A stretch of 35,873 bases of DNA from Fibrobacter intestinalis (GCF_900167415.1 NZ_FUWU01000033.1:1-35873); one strand, 5' to 3'. Shown: positions 1-7,448, numbered from the stretch's first letter. The notes: a model not told the origin generated them from the letters alone. Made by a program: numbers and translations.

Positions 1-246
1 TTTTGCAAGAGGGCTGGCATCGAGCCTATCAACGGCCACCTGAAAAGCGACCACCGTATGGGCAGAAATTTCTACAAGGGAATCTTTGGCGACATACTCA
101 ACGCAAAGCTTGCAGCAGCAGCGTTCAACTTCAAGAGGGCCATGAGGCGCTTTTTTGCCCTGTTGGAATGGCTATACTGTTTTTGCCTTCTGTGGAACGG
201 AATGAACAAAAAATGCGAACGTCCTTATCTTGCATTCGCAAAGTGA
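1..246 (+). CDS. IS5-like DDE transposase, C-terminal part only
   Basis: Reading from base 1 gives an open frame ending at TGA 244-246. The residues include AGIEPINGHLKSDHRMGRN and GDILNAKLAAAAFNF, the well-known C-terminal signature of IS4/IS5-superfamily DDE transposases, in which the Glu of the IEP motif is the last catalytic acid. The start codon, the two catalytic Asp residues and the left IS end are outside the window. An internal ATG at 58 is not a real start, because the homologous right copy continues upstream without a break. The gene points into the window. Confidence 0.85.
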   Translation, partial: FCKRAGIEPINGHLKSDHRMGRNFYKGIFGDILNAKLAAAAFNFKRAMRRFFALLEWLYCFCLLWNGMNKKCERPYLAFAK

Positions 247-264
247 CTTTTTAAGGGCTGACTA
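1..264 (+). mobile_element. 3' end of an IS5-like insertion sequence, left copy
   Basis: The last part of a transposase gene plus 18 bases after its stop codon matches, in reverse complement, the right window edge at 35531-35873. The match stops at 264 (sequence ending GGGCTGACTA); beyond it the two flanks differ, so 264 is the likely IS boundary or lies within a few bases of it. The rest of the element lies outside the window. The two copies differ by several substitutions, so they are separate insertions and not one sequence read twice. Confidence 0.8.
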
Positions 265-285
265 TTTAGAATGAAATTTTTTTAG

Positions 286-345
286 AGTTCGCTCTTATTC
301 TGGACCTGAAAAACGACCAAACTTTCAACCATCCGAGAATAAGAC
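286..345 (+). repeat. Structured intergenic repeat, copy 1
   Basis: CTCTTATTCT (292-301) can pair with AGAATAAGAC (336-345) with one mismatch, enclosing a segment with GAAA and TTTCAACC. The same layout, with recognisable sequence identity (CTCTTATTCT, CGAC, TTTCAACC, AGAATAAGACAGAC, CTCAC), recurs on the minus strand at 34842-34890 and 34572-34622. A second hairpin follows (CACACC/GGTGTG, about 353-368), just as a hairpin follows in copy 3. It may be a structured RNA, a transcription signal or a recombination boundary; the sequence does not decide. Confidence 0.6.
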
Positions 346-420
346 AGACACTCACACCCTATGGTGTGGGTCGTTTGTACTTATCGGATGGAAGGCTTCT
401 TGGTCGTTGCCGCAGGTCAA

Positions 421-477
421 TAAGTGCTGACGATTCCGCACTTTTTCTTTTTTTTAAGCGCGAAACGCAAGCACTTA
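421..477 (+). other. Long-loop inverted repeat upstream of the FISUMP operon
   Basis: TAAGTGCT (421-428) and AGCACTTA (470-477) are perfect 8-base inverted repeats. The interior has a T-rich run and a small GCG/CGC hairpin (458-468). A related phrase (ATAAGTGATGCGGACTCC) occurs after the last gene of this cassette at about 2598-2615, suggesting boundary sequences on both sides of the gene group. An attC-like role was considered but no integrase is present. Confidence 0.45.
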
Positions 478-489
478 AGGGGAAGACGG

Positions 490-515
490 ACTCCGCATTT
501 TTCAACAAACGGAGT
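490..515 (+). promoter_or_regulatory. Hairpin overlapping the FISUMP gene ribosome-binding site
   Basis: ACTCCG (490-495) pairs with CGGAGT (510-515), leaving a 14-base loop. The 3' arm contains the Shine-Dalgarno GGAG (511-514), six bases before the ATG at 521. Folding would hide the ribosome-binding site. The methyltransferase gene at the other end of the window has the same arrangement with unrelated stem sequence. Confidence 0.5.
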
Positions 516-520
516 AACCG

Positions 521-1423
521 ATGAAAACAAACACCCTTCTGATGACGGCGACCTTTGCCATTTTAACGACCACTTTTACCGCTTGCAGCGGAGGTTCTTT
601 TACAGACCCTCGGGACGGGCAAGAATACAAGACCATCAAAATTGGGGAGCAGGTATGGATGGCGGAACCATTGCGATATGCGGAAAAAGCGTGTGGTGTG
701 ATGTTCGGTGGTGGATCTGTATATAAATGGAATTCCGCAATTGAGGCTTGTCCCGATGGTTGGCATTTGCCTAATTTAGAAGAATTAAAAAAACTCCAAG
801 CCGCAAGCAACGATTCCGTATTTAAAGAGACTTGGACTTCTACAGAACAGTCCGATTTTATGTTAGCCGCCTATGTAGGAAACGGAAAGGAGCACTCCAA
901 ACAATCCAAATATGACGCCTTCCTCGTTCATTGCATACAGGGGAAGCCCGAACGTTCCCCTAAACTTACCGTCAAGGGCTACGAAGCAGTTCGCATAGGA
1001 AAACAACTTTGGATGGCGAAAAACTTGGCCATTGAGTCCCCCAATAGCGTCTGTTATTTAGACGATGAAAGCGAATGTTCTAAAGGACGTTACTATCCTT
1101 ATTTTGAAGCCAAAAAGATTTGCCCAGAAGGATGGCATCTACCATCAAAATCGGAAGCTGCCCAATTACTCAATCAATTAAAAAAAGAAAAAGTACCAGA
1201 ACTTAAGACGGAGGATAGTAGCGCATTTCTTTTCACACGAGGATATTTTGATGTACAAAGCACAAACTATAAAGATCTTTATGGAAATCTGCTGTGGACA
1301 GCAGATTGGGAATACGCTATTCGCAACAGCAGAAAGCGTGAGCTTTGGACCGATACTCAGCTTCGGAAAGGCGTTTATAAACTCGCCGTCCGCTGCATCG
1401 CCGATTCCGAGGAGAACAACTAA
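521..1423 (+). CDS. FISUMP-domain lipoprotein
   Basis: This 300-aa protein has a signal peptide ending in a lipobox with Cys22 (FTAC), so it should be lipid-anchored, probably on the outer membrane. Two copies of the Fibrobacter succinogenes major paralogous domain follow: about residues 30-140 (IGEQVWMAEPL, then CPDGWHLP at 77-84) and about 152-293 (IGKQLWMAKNL, then CPEGWHLP at 202-209). The family is expanded in Fibrobacter and related in fold to formylglycine-generating/C-type-lectin-like proteins; its biochemical function is unknown. GGAG lies six bases upstream of ATG. The stop overlaps the next start (TAATG), so translation is probably coupled. Family assignment is firm, function is not. 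Confidence 0.85.
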   Translation: MKTNTLLMTATFAILTTTFTACSGGSFTDPRDGQEYKTIKIGEQVWMAEPLRYAEKACGVMFGGGSVYKWNSAIEACPDGWHLPNLEELKKLQAASNDSVFKETWTSTEQSDFMLAAYVGNGKEHSKQSKYDAFLVHCIQGKPERSPKLTVKGYEAVRIGKQLWMAKNLAIESPNSVCYLDDESECSKGRYYPYFEAKKICPEGWHLPSKSEAAQLLNQLKKEKVPELKTEDSSAFLFTRGYFDVQSTNYKDLYGNLLWTADWEYAIRNSRKRELWTDTQLRKGVYKLAVRCIADSEENN

Positions 1424-1656
1424 TGTCAAAAACTTATTCCCTTTTACTGAATGTTAAAGTTGATACAAACACAACTTCTGACGGCAAAAAACAGCGAAGC
1501 TATTTCTTCAAAGCATGGAAAGACGGAAAAATTACCAAAAATGCTTTAGCGTTCGATTGGGACGAACCCATAGTCAGAAATCAATCTGGCAAAATGCAAG
1601 AATTAGGCGAAAAAATCTTCGCTTTTATTCAAGATCAGGCCACAAAGCAAGGCTAA
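1423..1656 (+). CDS. Small hypothetical protein (77 aa)
   Basis: The product is soluble, 77 aa, mixed charge, with no signal peptide or membrane segment. I recognise no family. It starts inside the stop codon of the FISUMP gene (TAATG), and the GIY-YIG gene begins 12 bases after its stop, so it is an integral member of this operon. Its position directly before a nuclease-like gene is compatible with a partner or immunity role, but that is only inference. The DNA is clearly AT-richer than the chromosomal genes in the rest of the window. Confidence 0.75.
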   Translation: MSKTYSLLLNVKVDTNTTSDGKKQRSYFFKAWKDGKITKNALAFDWDEPIVRNQSGKMQELGEKIFAFIQDQATKQG

Positions 1657-1668
1657 AGGAAAATTCTT

Positions 1669-2184
1669 ATGTCAGTAAATTTTACTATCCATGGTCCATT
1701 TGATGTTCCAACAGAACCCACGAAAATTAAGGGAGGAAAAATTACCATCCAACAACTTGGCGATGTCGGAGCGAATCTTTGGAGGGATAAAAATTTTTCA
1801 AAATACGCCGATAAAAAAGGGTGTTATGTTTTTGTCAATGCAGTAACTCGCGGTTCAAAACCCATCTATGTGGGCAGAACAAATAGAAAATTCAAATCTG
1901 AATGTTTTGCAACAGCCAAAAAAGCCATGCTCAATGAATTCTTAGCTGGGGCATCCAAAACAGGACTAAAAGTCTATTTTGTTTCCATAGAACACCGAAA
2001 AGATTGTTCTGACGAAATCGATCTTTGCGAAACCTTGCTGATCTCGCAATGCAAAAAAGCCAACCGAAATCTTTTAAACGTCAAGAAACTCACAGAAAAA
2101 TTTACCATTAAAAGTTTCCATGGCGATACAAACAGACCCACGAAAGATGTGGCTGAATTCAAAAAATGTCTCAATTTAAAATAA
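1669..2184 (+). CDS. GIY-YIG nuclease-like protein
   Basis: This 171-aa protein carries the elements of a GIY-YIG domain: GCYVF at 51-55 (the GIY strand), IYVGRT at 66-71 (the YIG strand with the following Arg), Glu121 in CETLLI as candidate metal-binding Glu, and Asn residues in NRNLLN (132-137). The first 45 residues are an extra N-terminal region I do not recognise. The family includes homing, repair and restriction nucleases; a target cannot be named here. An AAAGGA stretch sits about 10 bases before the ATG. It lies in an AT-rich accessory operon next to an IS element, which suggests transferred cargo. Confidence 0.7.
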   Translation: MSVNFTIHGPFDVPTEPTKIKGGKITIQQLGDVGANLWRDKNFSKYADKKGCYVFVNAVTRGSKPIYVGRTNRKFKSECFATAKKAMLNEFLAGASKTGLKVYFVSIEHRKDCSDEIDLCETLLISQCKKANRNLLNVKKLTEKFTIKSFHGDTNRPTKDVAEFKKCLNLK

Positions 2185-2195
2185 GGAGAATAGTT

Positions 2196-2513
2196 ATGTT
2201 TATTCGTATATCAAAATACTTTTTGTTTATTTGTCTTGCCTGCTTTTTCTGTTCCTGTTCATATAACGAAAAAGCCGCCTGTAATTTGGTGACAGACCTT
2301 TTGAAGGAAAATTTTGGTGAATTCTTCAAAGCGATGGATATGGAAACAGCAGAATGCAAAGCGGTTGAATTAGGAAAGCCCGTTCGTAGTGGTTTTTATC
2401 CTAATGCAAAGGCCTACCTAGATAATGGAAAAGTTCTTAAAATCACAGTTGAAACAAAATGGGATTCAGTTTACGTTCATATTTCTAATGAATCCCTTTT
2501 TGATGATGATTAA
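2196..2513 (+). CDS. Small lipoprotein, unknown function
   Basis: ATG at 2196 is preceded by AAGGAG (2183-2188) with good spacing. The 105-aa product begins with a hydrophobic signal peptide and a Cys-rich lipobox around residues 18-21 (FCSC), so it is probably an anchored lipoprotein. The mature part is short and mildly acidic, ending in a run of Asp. No family is recognised. An in-frame ATG at 2166 lies inside the preceding gene and has no ribosome-binding site, so I reject it. Its last bases overlap the start of a further tiny open frame. Confidence 0.75.
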   Translation: MFIRISKYFLFICLACFFCSCSYNEKAACNLVTDLLKENFGEFFKAMDMETAECKAVELGKPVRSGFYPNAKAYLDNGKVLKITVETKWDSVYVHISNESLFDDD

Positions 2514-2601
2514 GTTTTTCCATTGCTCTTTACTAATCCTATTCATAATGATTTTCAACTCTTGCATAGTTCCAATAACTAAACAGAAGGTGACGCCATA
2601 A
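2503..2601 (+). CDS. Possible 32-aa mini-lipoprotein
   Basis: An open frame overlaps the end of the preceding lipoprotein gene by 11 bases. It encodes a basic start (MMIKFF), a hydrophobic stretch (LLILFIMIF) and a lipobox-like NSC with Cys21, then only 11 residues after the Cys, ending at TAA 2599-2601. This is the architecture of colicin-lysis-type or entericidin-like peptides. There is no clear ribosome-binding site; expression would rely on coupling across the overlap. It is short enough to be chance, but the signal-lipobox layout in an operon already containing two lipoproteins makes it worth recording. Confidence 0.4.
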   Translation: MMIKFFHCSLLILFIMIFNSCIVPITKQKVTP

Positions 2602-2623
2602 GTGATGCGGACTCCCATTTTTG

Positions 2624-2662
2624 AACTTTGCCTTTTTCTTCATCGAAGCGAAAGGCAAAGTT
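2624..2662 (+). terminator. Bidirectional terminator hairpin between convergent genes
   Basis: AACTTTGCCTTT (2624-2635) and AAAGGCAAAGTT (2651-2662) form a perfect 12-bp stem, with a further CTTC/GAAG pairing inside the loop. T-runs follow on the plus strand (TTTTT at about 2661-2665) and on the minus strand. It lies between the accessory operon and the convergent PL11 gene, so it can stop both. The rest of 2602-2782 shows nothing else I can call. Confidence 0.75.
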
Positions 2663-2782
2663 TTTCGCCCTACATCCATCGTCGAACAAGATCTAGGATT
2701 TCAAAGTTTGCAAAAACGAAAAGAGGTTAGGAATGAAGGCAAAGCAACCTCTAAAAATTCATTTTTAAAAACGTCCGGAATT

Positions 2783-5575
2783 TTATCTCTTCACCGCCAT
2801 TTTAGAAATCAGAACCCCATTCTTTCGCAAAGTCACGACGTAACGTCCCGCCGGGAGCACATTCCACTTGTCAGAAATCATTCCGCATCCTTGAACTTTT
2901 TGAACGAATCTTATTTTCCCGTGAATATCAAAAACAGAAAGAGAAGCTTCTTGTGCATCCGAAAGAGTGTAAGCGATGCCATTTCTGGACACAGAAAGCG
3001 AAACAGGAATCATTTTATCGGCAATTCTATTGAAGGATTCGGGAATTAGAGAGGAATCCGCCGCATTCCACTGCCGAATTCCCGCCACATCAAAGCCGAA
3101 TTCATCCACATTGGGGCCGCCATCCTCCGTCATCGATGCCAGCCTCATCGTGTTCGCACCTTGACGAATCGGAACCGAAATGGCCACGGAATCATAAGCC
3201 GTCCAACCCGTAGCAGGGAATGCCACTTTCCCCATGACAGAATCGTTCCACGTTAAAAGCATTGGTCGTTCTACCGTTCCACCATTTGCAAAACGAATCG
3301 TTAAAACAGCCTCTTTTTCTTCGGGAGAAAATATCTTCCACACGCCAAAATTTTCTTTGCTGTTTGTGAAATTGAAATAGCCGCTGTCTATCCAGCCCGC
3401 ATTCGTTTCTTCATATTCTCCTGAGCCTTCTTCGGGAAACGCCGCATTCACATAAGAAAGGATTTTTCCCGACTTCACCCATTCCAGCTGCGGAAGAACT
3501 GTCAGCACGCCAGACAACGTCGCCGCTTCGCCTTCACCGCCAAGAGTTTTAACCGTAAAAGGGAATGTTCCAACTTCTTGCGGAGTTCCCGAAATATGAA
3601 TTTTCCCACCTTCCAATTGCGTAACGATCCCTTTGGGAAATCCCGCGGCTTCCGCTCCAGAGCAATGCGAATAGGCATAAGCAAATGGGACAATCAAATC
3701 GCCCAAAACAATTGTCTGGCGAGAGGAACCCGCTCCATTCTTGGCAATGGATGGCGGAAGGATTTCCCCGACAAGTTCTATATCCGGCTTGGGGATGCTC
3801 CCCGAACCCAGCCAAAATCCCAAATGCGGCGGCTGGTTGTATGCGGTATTCTGCCACGAAATTCCTAAACGATAAATCGGATCGTGCATAAGCGTGTAAA
3901 CCCGGTGATCCGTCAATATCGTCGTCGTGTACAGGAACAAATGCGAATCATCATGCGTAATGATTTCTTCTCGCCAGTCGCCCAAAATATCCGCAGAAAG
4001 ATTCGGCGTCGCTTTGGTCGAATTGCAAGAGCTGCCGTCCAGCTTCATCAGAGTTTCGCTTTTTGAAGTGCTGCTATTCCATTTGCTGATCGTCACCCCA
4101 TCCAAAAGTTCATCCAGCAAATCGCCATCCCAATACACGCGGAAATTGTAAGCCGGTCTGGACGATGCCAAAATTTTTCCTTTCGCCGAATAGGTGTTCC
4201 AATTCGCAGCACTCCACATTTCATATCCTCTCGAAGTCGAATCCACATCGGCGGCAACACCGCGACCGTTATCTCCGGAACTCGTTTCGCGCCAGAGCAA
4301 TTTTCCCGTGCGCGCATCGTGCAGTTCATAGCCATACGGTTTATCTTCGTGAACCTGCCAGACTTCAAGGCCTTCGTTGTCGGGATCCAAATCGCCCAAG
4401 TGGATGGCATCTCCATGGCCAAGCCCCGTACGATACATGAATTTTCCATCGTGATCGACTGCACAGCTGCCTTCAATAATTTCATCAAAGCCGTCTCCAT
4501 CCACATCGCCCGCAGAGATGTTGTGATTTCCCTGGCCATAGCATTCTTGCCCGGACGTCGCCGCATTGTAATACCAACGTTGCGAAAGGGTTGTACCGTC
4601 CCAATCATAAGCCGTAATCGCCATTCGCGTATAATAGCCGCGCTGAAAAACCATACTGGGCTTTACGCCGTCCAAATAAGCGTTCGTCGCCAAAAATCGA
4701 TCCACTCGATTTCCGTAACTATCGCCCCAGCTTTTCACCGTGCCACGCGCCGGATTGTAAAGGACAGTCGCCATTTCGACTCCGGTTTTGCCATTGAAAA
4801 CCGTCAGATATTCATTTCCGCTCAAAACATAACCGCTGCTGTTTCGATAATCCGCGCCATCGTCGTCATTTGCCGCCGGACCTTTAGAAAGATATTTTCC
4901 GGAACCGTCCTTTGTCCCGGGAGCCGTTTTCATCGCGACTTCGGCAAATCCATCCAAGTCATAATCGCCGACAAGAATTTGCGTATAATGCGCTCCCGCC
5001 CGGATATTTTTGCCCAAATCGATTCTCCAAAGTTTTGTTCCGTCCAATTTATAGGCATCGACAATCACATTTCCCATATATCCTTTTTGCGAATTGTCCT
5101 TGGAATTGCTCGGATCCCATTTGAGAACCAGCTCGTATTCCCCGTCTCCGTCCAAATCGCCGACCGCAATGTCATTTGGCGAATAGGTATAACTTCCGCT
5201 CGCATTGCTCCCGCCCGCAGGCCTATCCAAAGGAATCGTCCATTTTTGACTTTCCCATACATTCACCGATTTGTCCGCTTCTTTTTCAACGCCGCCTTCC
5301 ACCGCTCGAACTTCATACCGAGAAGTTAACGCTCCGGCAGCATCCACAAAATTTGTCGAATTTGTAATAGGCTGCGCATTGACCTTTTTTCCATCCCTAT
5401 ACAAGTTAAAGGCGATTGATTCCGCATCCGTGCCAAACATTCTCCAGCTCAAAAAGACGCCATCATTCGTCTTGACGGCGATAAGCCCGCGATCCAAGCG
5501 CTCCATTTGCCGAGCCGCATTCGCCAAGGAAAAAAGGGAAAATAATACAACAACCAAGCAAGAAAGTTTTTGCAT
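2783..5575 (-). CDS. Rhamnogalacturonan lyase (PL11), secreted, multidomain
   Basis: The 930-aa product should cleave rhamnogalacturonan-I of pectin by beta-elimination. Residues 1-21 are a signal peptide. About 24-610 match the PL11 beta-propeller lyase family (YesW/YesX-like): MERLDRGLIAV near the start, repeated calcium-type loops such as GDLDGDGEYELVLKWDPS from 139, GDYDLDGFAEV and GDVDGDGFDEIIEGSC, and YNQPPHLGFWLG at the end. An Ig-like region (about 640-720), a CBM35-like beta-sandwich (about 725-850) and a C-terminal type-A sorting domain (about 860-930, SVFDIHGK, LPAGRYVV) follow. The last domain implies export by a type IX-like system. TAGGAG lies before the ATG. It is transcribed away from cstA and shows no operon partner. 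Confidence 0.9.
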   Translation of the reverse strand: MQKLSCLVVVLFSLFSLANAARQMERLDRGLIAVKTNDGVFLSWRMFGTDAESIAFNLYRDGKKVNAQPITNSTNFVDAAGALTSRYEVRAVEGGVEKEADKSVNVWESQKWTIPLDRPAGGSNASGSYTYSPNDIAVGDLDGDGEYELVLKWDPSNSKDNSQKGYMGNVIVDAYKLDGTKLWRIDLGKNIRAGAHYTQILVGDYDLDGFAEVAMKTAPGTKDGSGKYLSKGPAANDDDGADYRNSSGYVLSGNEYLTVFNGKTGVEMATVLYNPARGTVKSWGDSYGNRVDRFLATNAYLDGVKPSMVFQRGYYTRMAITAYDWDGTTLSQRWYYNAATSGQECYGQGNHNISAGDVDGDGFDEIIEGSCAVDHDGKFMYRTGLGHGDAIHLGDLDPDNEGLEVWQVHEDKPYGYELHDARTGKLLWRETSSGDNGRGVAADVDSTSRGYEMWSAANWNTYSAKGKILASSRPAYNFRVYWDGDLLDELLDGVTISKWNSSTSKSETLMKLDGSSCNSTKATPNLSADILGDWREEIITHDDSHLFLYTTTILTDHRVYTLMHDPIYRLGISWQNTAYNQPPHLGFWLGSGSIPKPDIELVGEILPPSIAKNGAGSSRQTIVLGDLIVPFAYAYSHCSGAEAAGFPKGIVTQLEGGKIHISGTPQEVGTFPFTVKTLGGEGEAATLSGVLTVLPQLEWVKSGKILSYVNAAFPEEGSGEYEETNAGWIDSGYFNFTNSKENFGVWKIFSPEEKEAVLTIRFANGGTVERPMLLTWNDSVMGKVAFPATGWTAYDSVAISVPIRQGANTMRLASMTEDGGPNVDEFGFDVAGIRQWNAADSSLIPESFNRIADKMIPVSLSVSRNGIAYTLSDAQEASLSVFDIHGKIRFVQKVQGCGMISDKWNVLPAGRYVVTLRKNGVLISKMAVKR

Positions 5576-5852
5576 AAGACACTCCTAAAACACCTTGAAA
5601 AAAAATAAGCCCAGCGGAAAACAAATTGCCGATTTTTTGATTTATACATTGTCCACAGACAACGTCACAAATAATGCTCGTTTTAGCAGTAATTTTAAAA
5701 GGAAAGCGTTATCATCACGAAGTTTTATCCATGAAAATCTTTTCTATCGCCAGACTCGATTCCATTTTTCAAGCTTCGCTCCAAATTTTCTAGATTTTGC
5801 GCGCTTCTCGGAAAACTTTTTCCCAAGCGTTAAAATTTTCAAGGCAAATAAA
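5576..5852. promoter_or_regulatory. Divergent intergenic region between PL11 lyase and cstA
   Basis: These 277 bases separate two divergent starts, so both promoters must lie here. An open frame runs in phase from 5595 into cstA, but its translation is not membrane- or signal-like and family alignment begins at 5853. A near match to the TAnnTTTG element (TAGATTTT) is at 5791-5798. I see no clear operator. Confidence 0.4.
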
Positions 5853-7397
5853 ATGATTACATTCCTTATCGGCATCGCCATCTTGATCGGGGGCTATTTT
5901 ACTTACGGGAAATTCGTAGAACGCGTATTCCGGCCAGACGACAGACAGACTCCCGCCACAAAACATCCCGACGGCGTTGACCGCATGGTTCTTCCCCACT
6001 GGAAAAATATGCTGATTCAGCTATTGAACATCGCCGGAATCGGTCCTGTCATCGGCGTTATCCTTGGCATTAAATTCGGGGCGATTGTTTTTATTCTACT
6101 CCCCATTGGAAACGTCTTTGGCGGTGCCGTACACGATTATTTTTCGGGAATGATCAGTATGAGAAACGACGGCGTGAACGTTCCTTCTCTTGCCCGGAAA
6201 TTTTTGCGAAAGGGACCTTCCAAACTGGTAATGATTCTGATTTCCGTGGCACTGATTTTTGTCGGAGCCGTTTTTACCAATACGCCAGCAGGCCTTATCA
6301 ACACCCCGATTATTGTCGGAGAGGGCAATCCGTCGCCGGTCATTTTCTGGATTGCGGTAGGAATTATTTTTGCTTATTATTTTGCAAGTACGTTTTTCCC
6401 CATCGGCAAAATTATCGGGCGCATTTATCCGATTTTCGGAGGGCTGCTCATTTTGGCGAGCATCGGAATCCTTATCGGCATCGCTCCGGAAATCAATACT
6501 CTGGAAGAATTCAACTTAAGCGATTTGGCGAGCAACTTCCACAAACATCCCGCGAACCAGCCAATTATTCCCATGCTTTTTGTCACTATCGCCTGCGGCA
6601 TTATCAGCGGATTTCACAGCACCCAAAGCCCCATTGTCGCCAGAACCGAAAAATCCGAACGCACGGGACGCCAGACTTTTTACGGGATGATGATTATCGA
6701 AGGCCTTATCGGCATGATTTGGGCTGCCGGCGGAATGTTCATCTACAATAAAATGCCCGAACTTTTAACGGGGGCTTCCGGTGTCCGTATCTTGAGCGAG
6801 CTAGTTTCCACCGTCATTCCTGTTGCACCCATTTCGATTCTGGTTGTCGTGGGCGTCGTCATCCTCGCCATTACCAGCGGAGACACCAGTCTGCGCAGCC
6901 TTCGCCTGATTATCGCCGAACTTTGCAACATCGATCAAACCAGCATGAAAAAACGGTTGTTTCTCACCGTGCCGCTCTTTGCCATTTGCGCCATTCTTAT
7001 TTTCTGGAGCAACCTGAACAAGGACGGCTTCAACATCCTGTGGAATTACTTCAGCTGGTCGAATCAAGTCATGGCGGTTTGCAGCTTGTGCGTAACAGTC
7101 GTTTACCTGCGGGCGAAAAAGCGGAATTTTTGGATAGCCCTCATTCCCTGTATGTTCATGACGTTTATCGTCTGCGCTTACATTTTCTGGGTCAGCCCCG
7201 AAAACCTGAAAGGAGCTCCAGTCGGCTTTGGATTGCCTTATTCGTTAGCCCTTGGACTTGCGGTATTGGCGTCGCTGGTTCTCGGTTATTTGCTCTGTCT
7301 TCGTGGAAAGTTTCTGGAGAAAAGGATCGACAAAAAAGAGTTTGAACCCGACCTCTGGACAGCCGCTTCAAAAGACAGCGACAAATCTTTGCAATAA
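5853..7397 (+). CDS. cstA: CstA-family transporter
   Basis: The 514-aa protein is almost entirely transmembrane helices (around 14-16) and shows the CstA signatures GPVIGVILGIKFGAIVFI, GGAVHDYFSGMISMRNDG, HSTQSPIVARTEKSERTGR and TSGDTSLRSLRLIIAE. CstA/BtsT proteins import pyruvate or peptides during carbon limitation. It is shorter than E. coli CstA (about 700 aa), like many CstA homologues outside Enterobacteria. I chose ATG 5853 (MITFLIGIAILIGGYF) because it puts the first transmembrane helix at the N-terminus; the frame is open upstream to 5595 but that part looks like non-coding DNA. A terminator hairpin follows directly. Gene symbol reflects family only; substrate is unproven. Confidence 0.85.
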   Translation: MITFLIGIAILIGGYFTYGKFVERVFRPDDRQTPATKHPDGVDRMVLPHWKNMLIQLLNIAGIGPVIGVILGIKFGAIVFILLPIGNVFGGAVHDYFSGMISMRNDGVNVPSLARKFLRKGPSKLVMILISVALIFVGAVFTNTPAGLINTPIIVGEGNPSPVIFWIAVGIIFAYYFASTFFPIGKIIGRIYPIFGGLLILASIGILIGIAPEINTLEEFNLSDLASNFHKHPANQPIIPMLFVTIACGIISGFHSTQSPIVARTEKSERTGRQTFYGMMIIEGLIGMIWAAGGMFIYNKMPELLTGASGVRILSELVSTVIPVAPISILVVVGVVILAITSGDTSLRSLRLIIAELCNIDQTSMKKRLFLTVPLFAICAILIFWSNLNKDGFNILWNYFSWSNQVMAVCSLCVTVVYLRAKKRNFWIALIPCMFMTFIVCAYIFWVSPENLKGAPVGFGLPYSLALGLAVLASLVLGYLLCLRGKFLEKRIDKKEFEPDLWTAASKDSDKSLQ

Positions 7398-7403
7398 AAA
7401 CAC

Positions 7404-7448
7404 GACTCTTCCTTTCTTTGCAAAAGAAACACGCAGGAAGAGTCCTTT
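7404..7448 (+). terminator. Terminator-like hairpin after cstA
   Basis: GACTCTTCCT (7404-7413) pairs perfectly with AGGAAGAGTC (7435-7444), with an inner TTTCTTT/AAAGAAA-type pairing, followed by CTTTC rather than a clean T-run. It separates cstA from the efflux operon. The remaining bases to 7614 presumably hold the efflux promoter: TAATTTAA at 7569-7576 resembles the FCB -7 element imperfectly. Confidence 0.6.

Noticed and set aside
421-477. Integron attC site
   Set aside because: The inverted repeat lacks recognisable core sites and there is no integrase gene; kept only as an inverted repeat.
521-1423. FISUMP gene as target of a diversity-generating retroelement
   Set aside because: No reverse transcriptase and no template repeat with A-to-N variation are present.
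2621-3049. 142-aa plus-strand open frame
   Set aside because: It crosses the terminator hairpin and is antisense to the PL11 C-terminus.
4319-5329. 336-aa plus-strand open frame
   Set aside because: It lies antisense inside the PL11 gene, and its translation has no family features.
5595-5852. N-terminal extension of CstA
   Set aside because: The added 86 residues are not membrane-like, and CstA homology begins at 5853.
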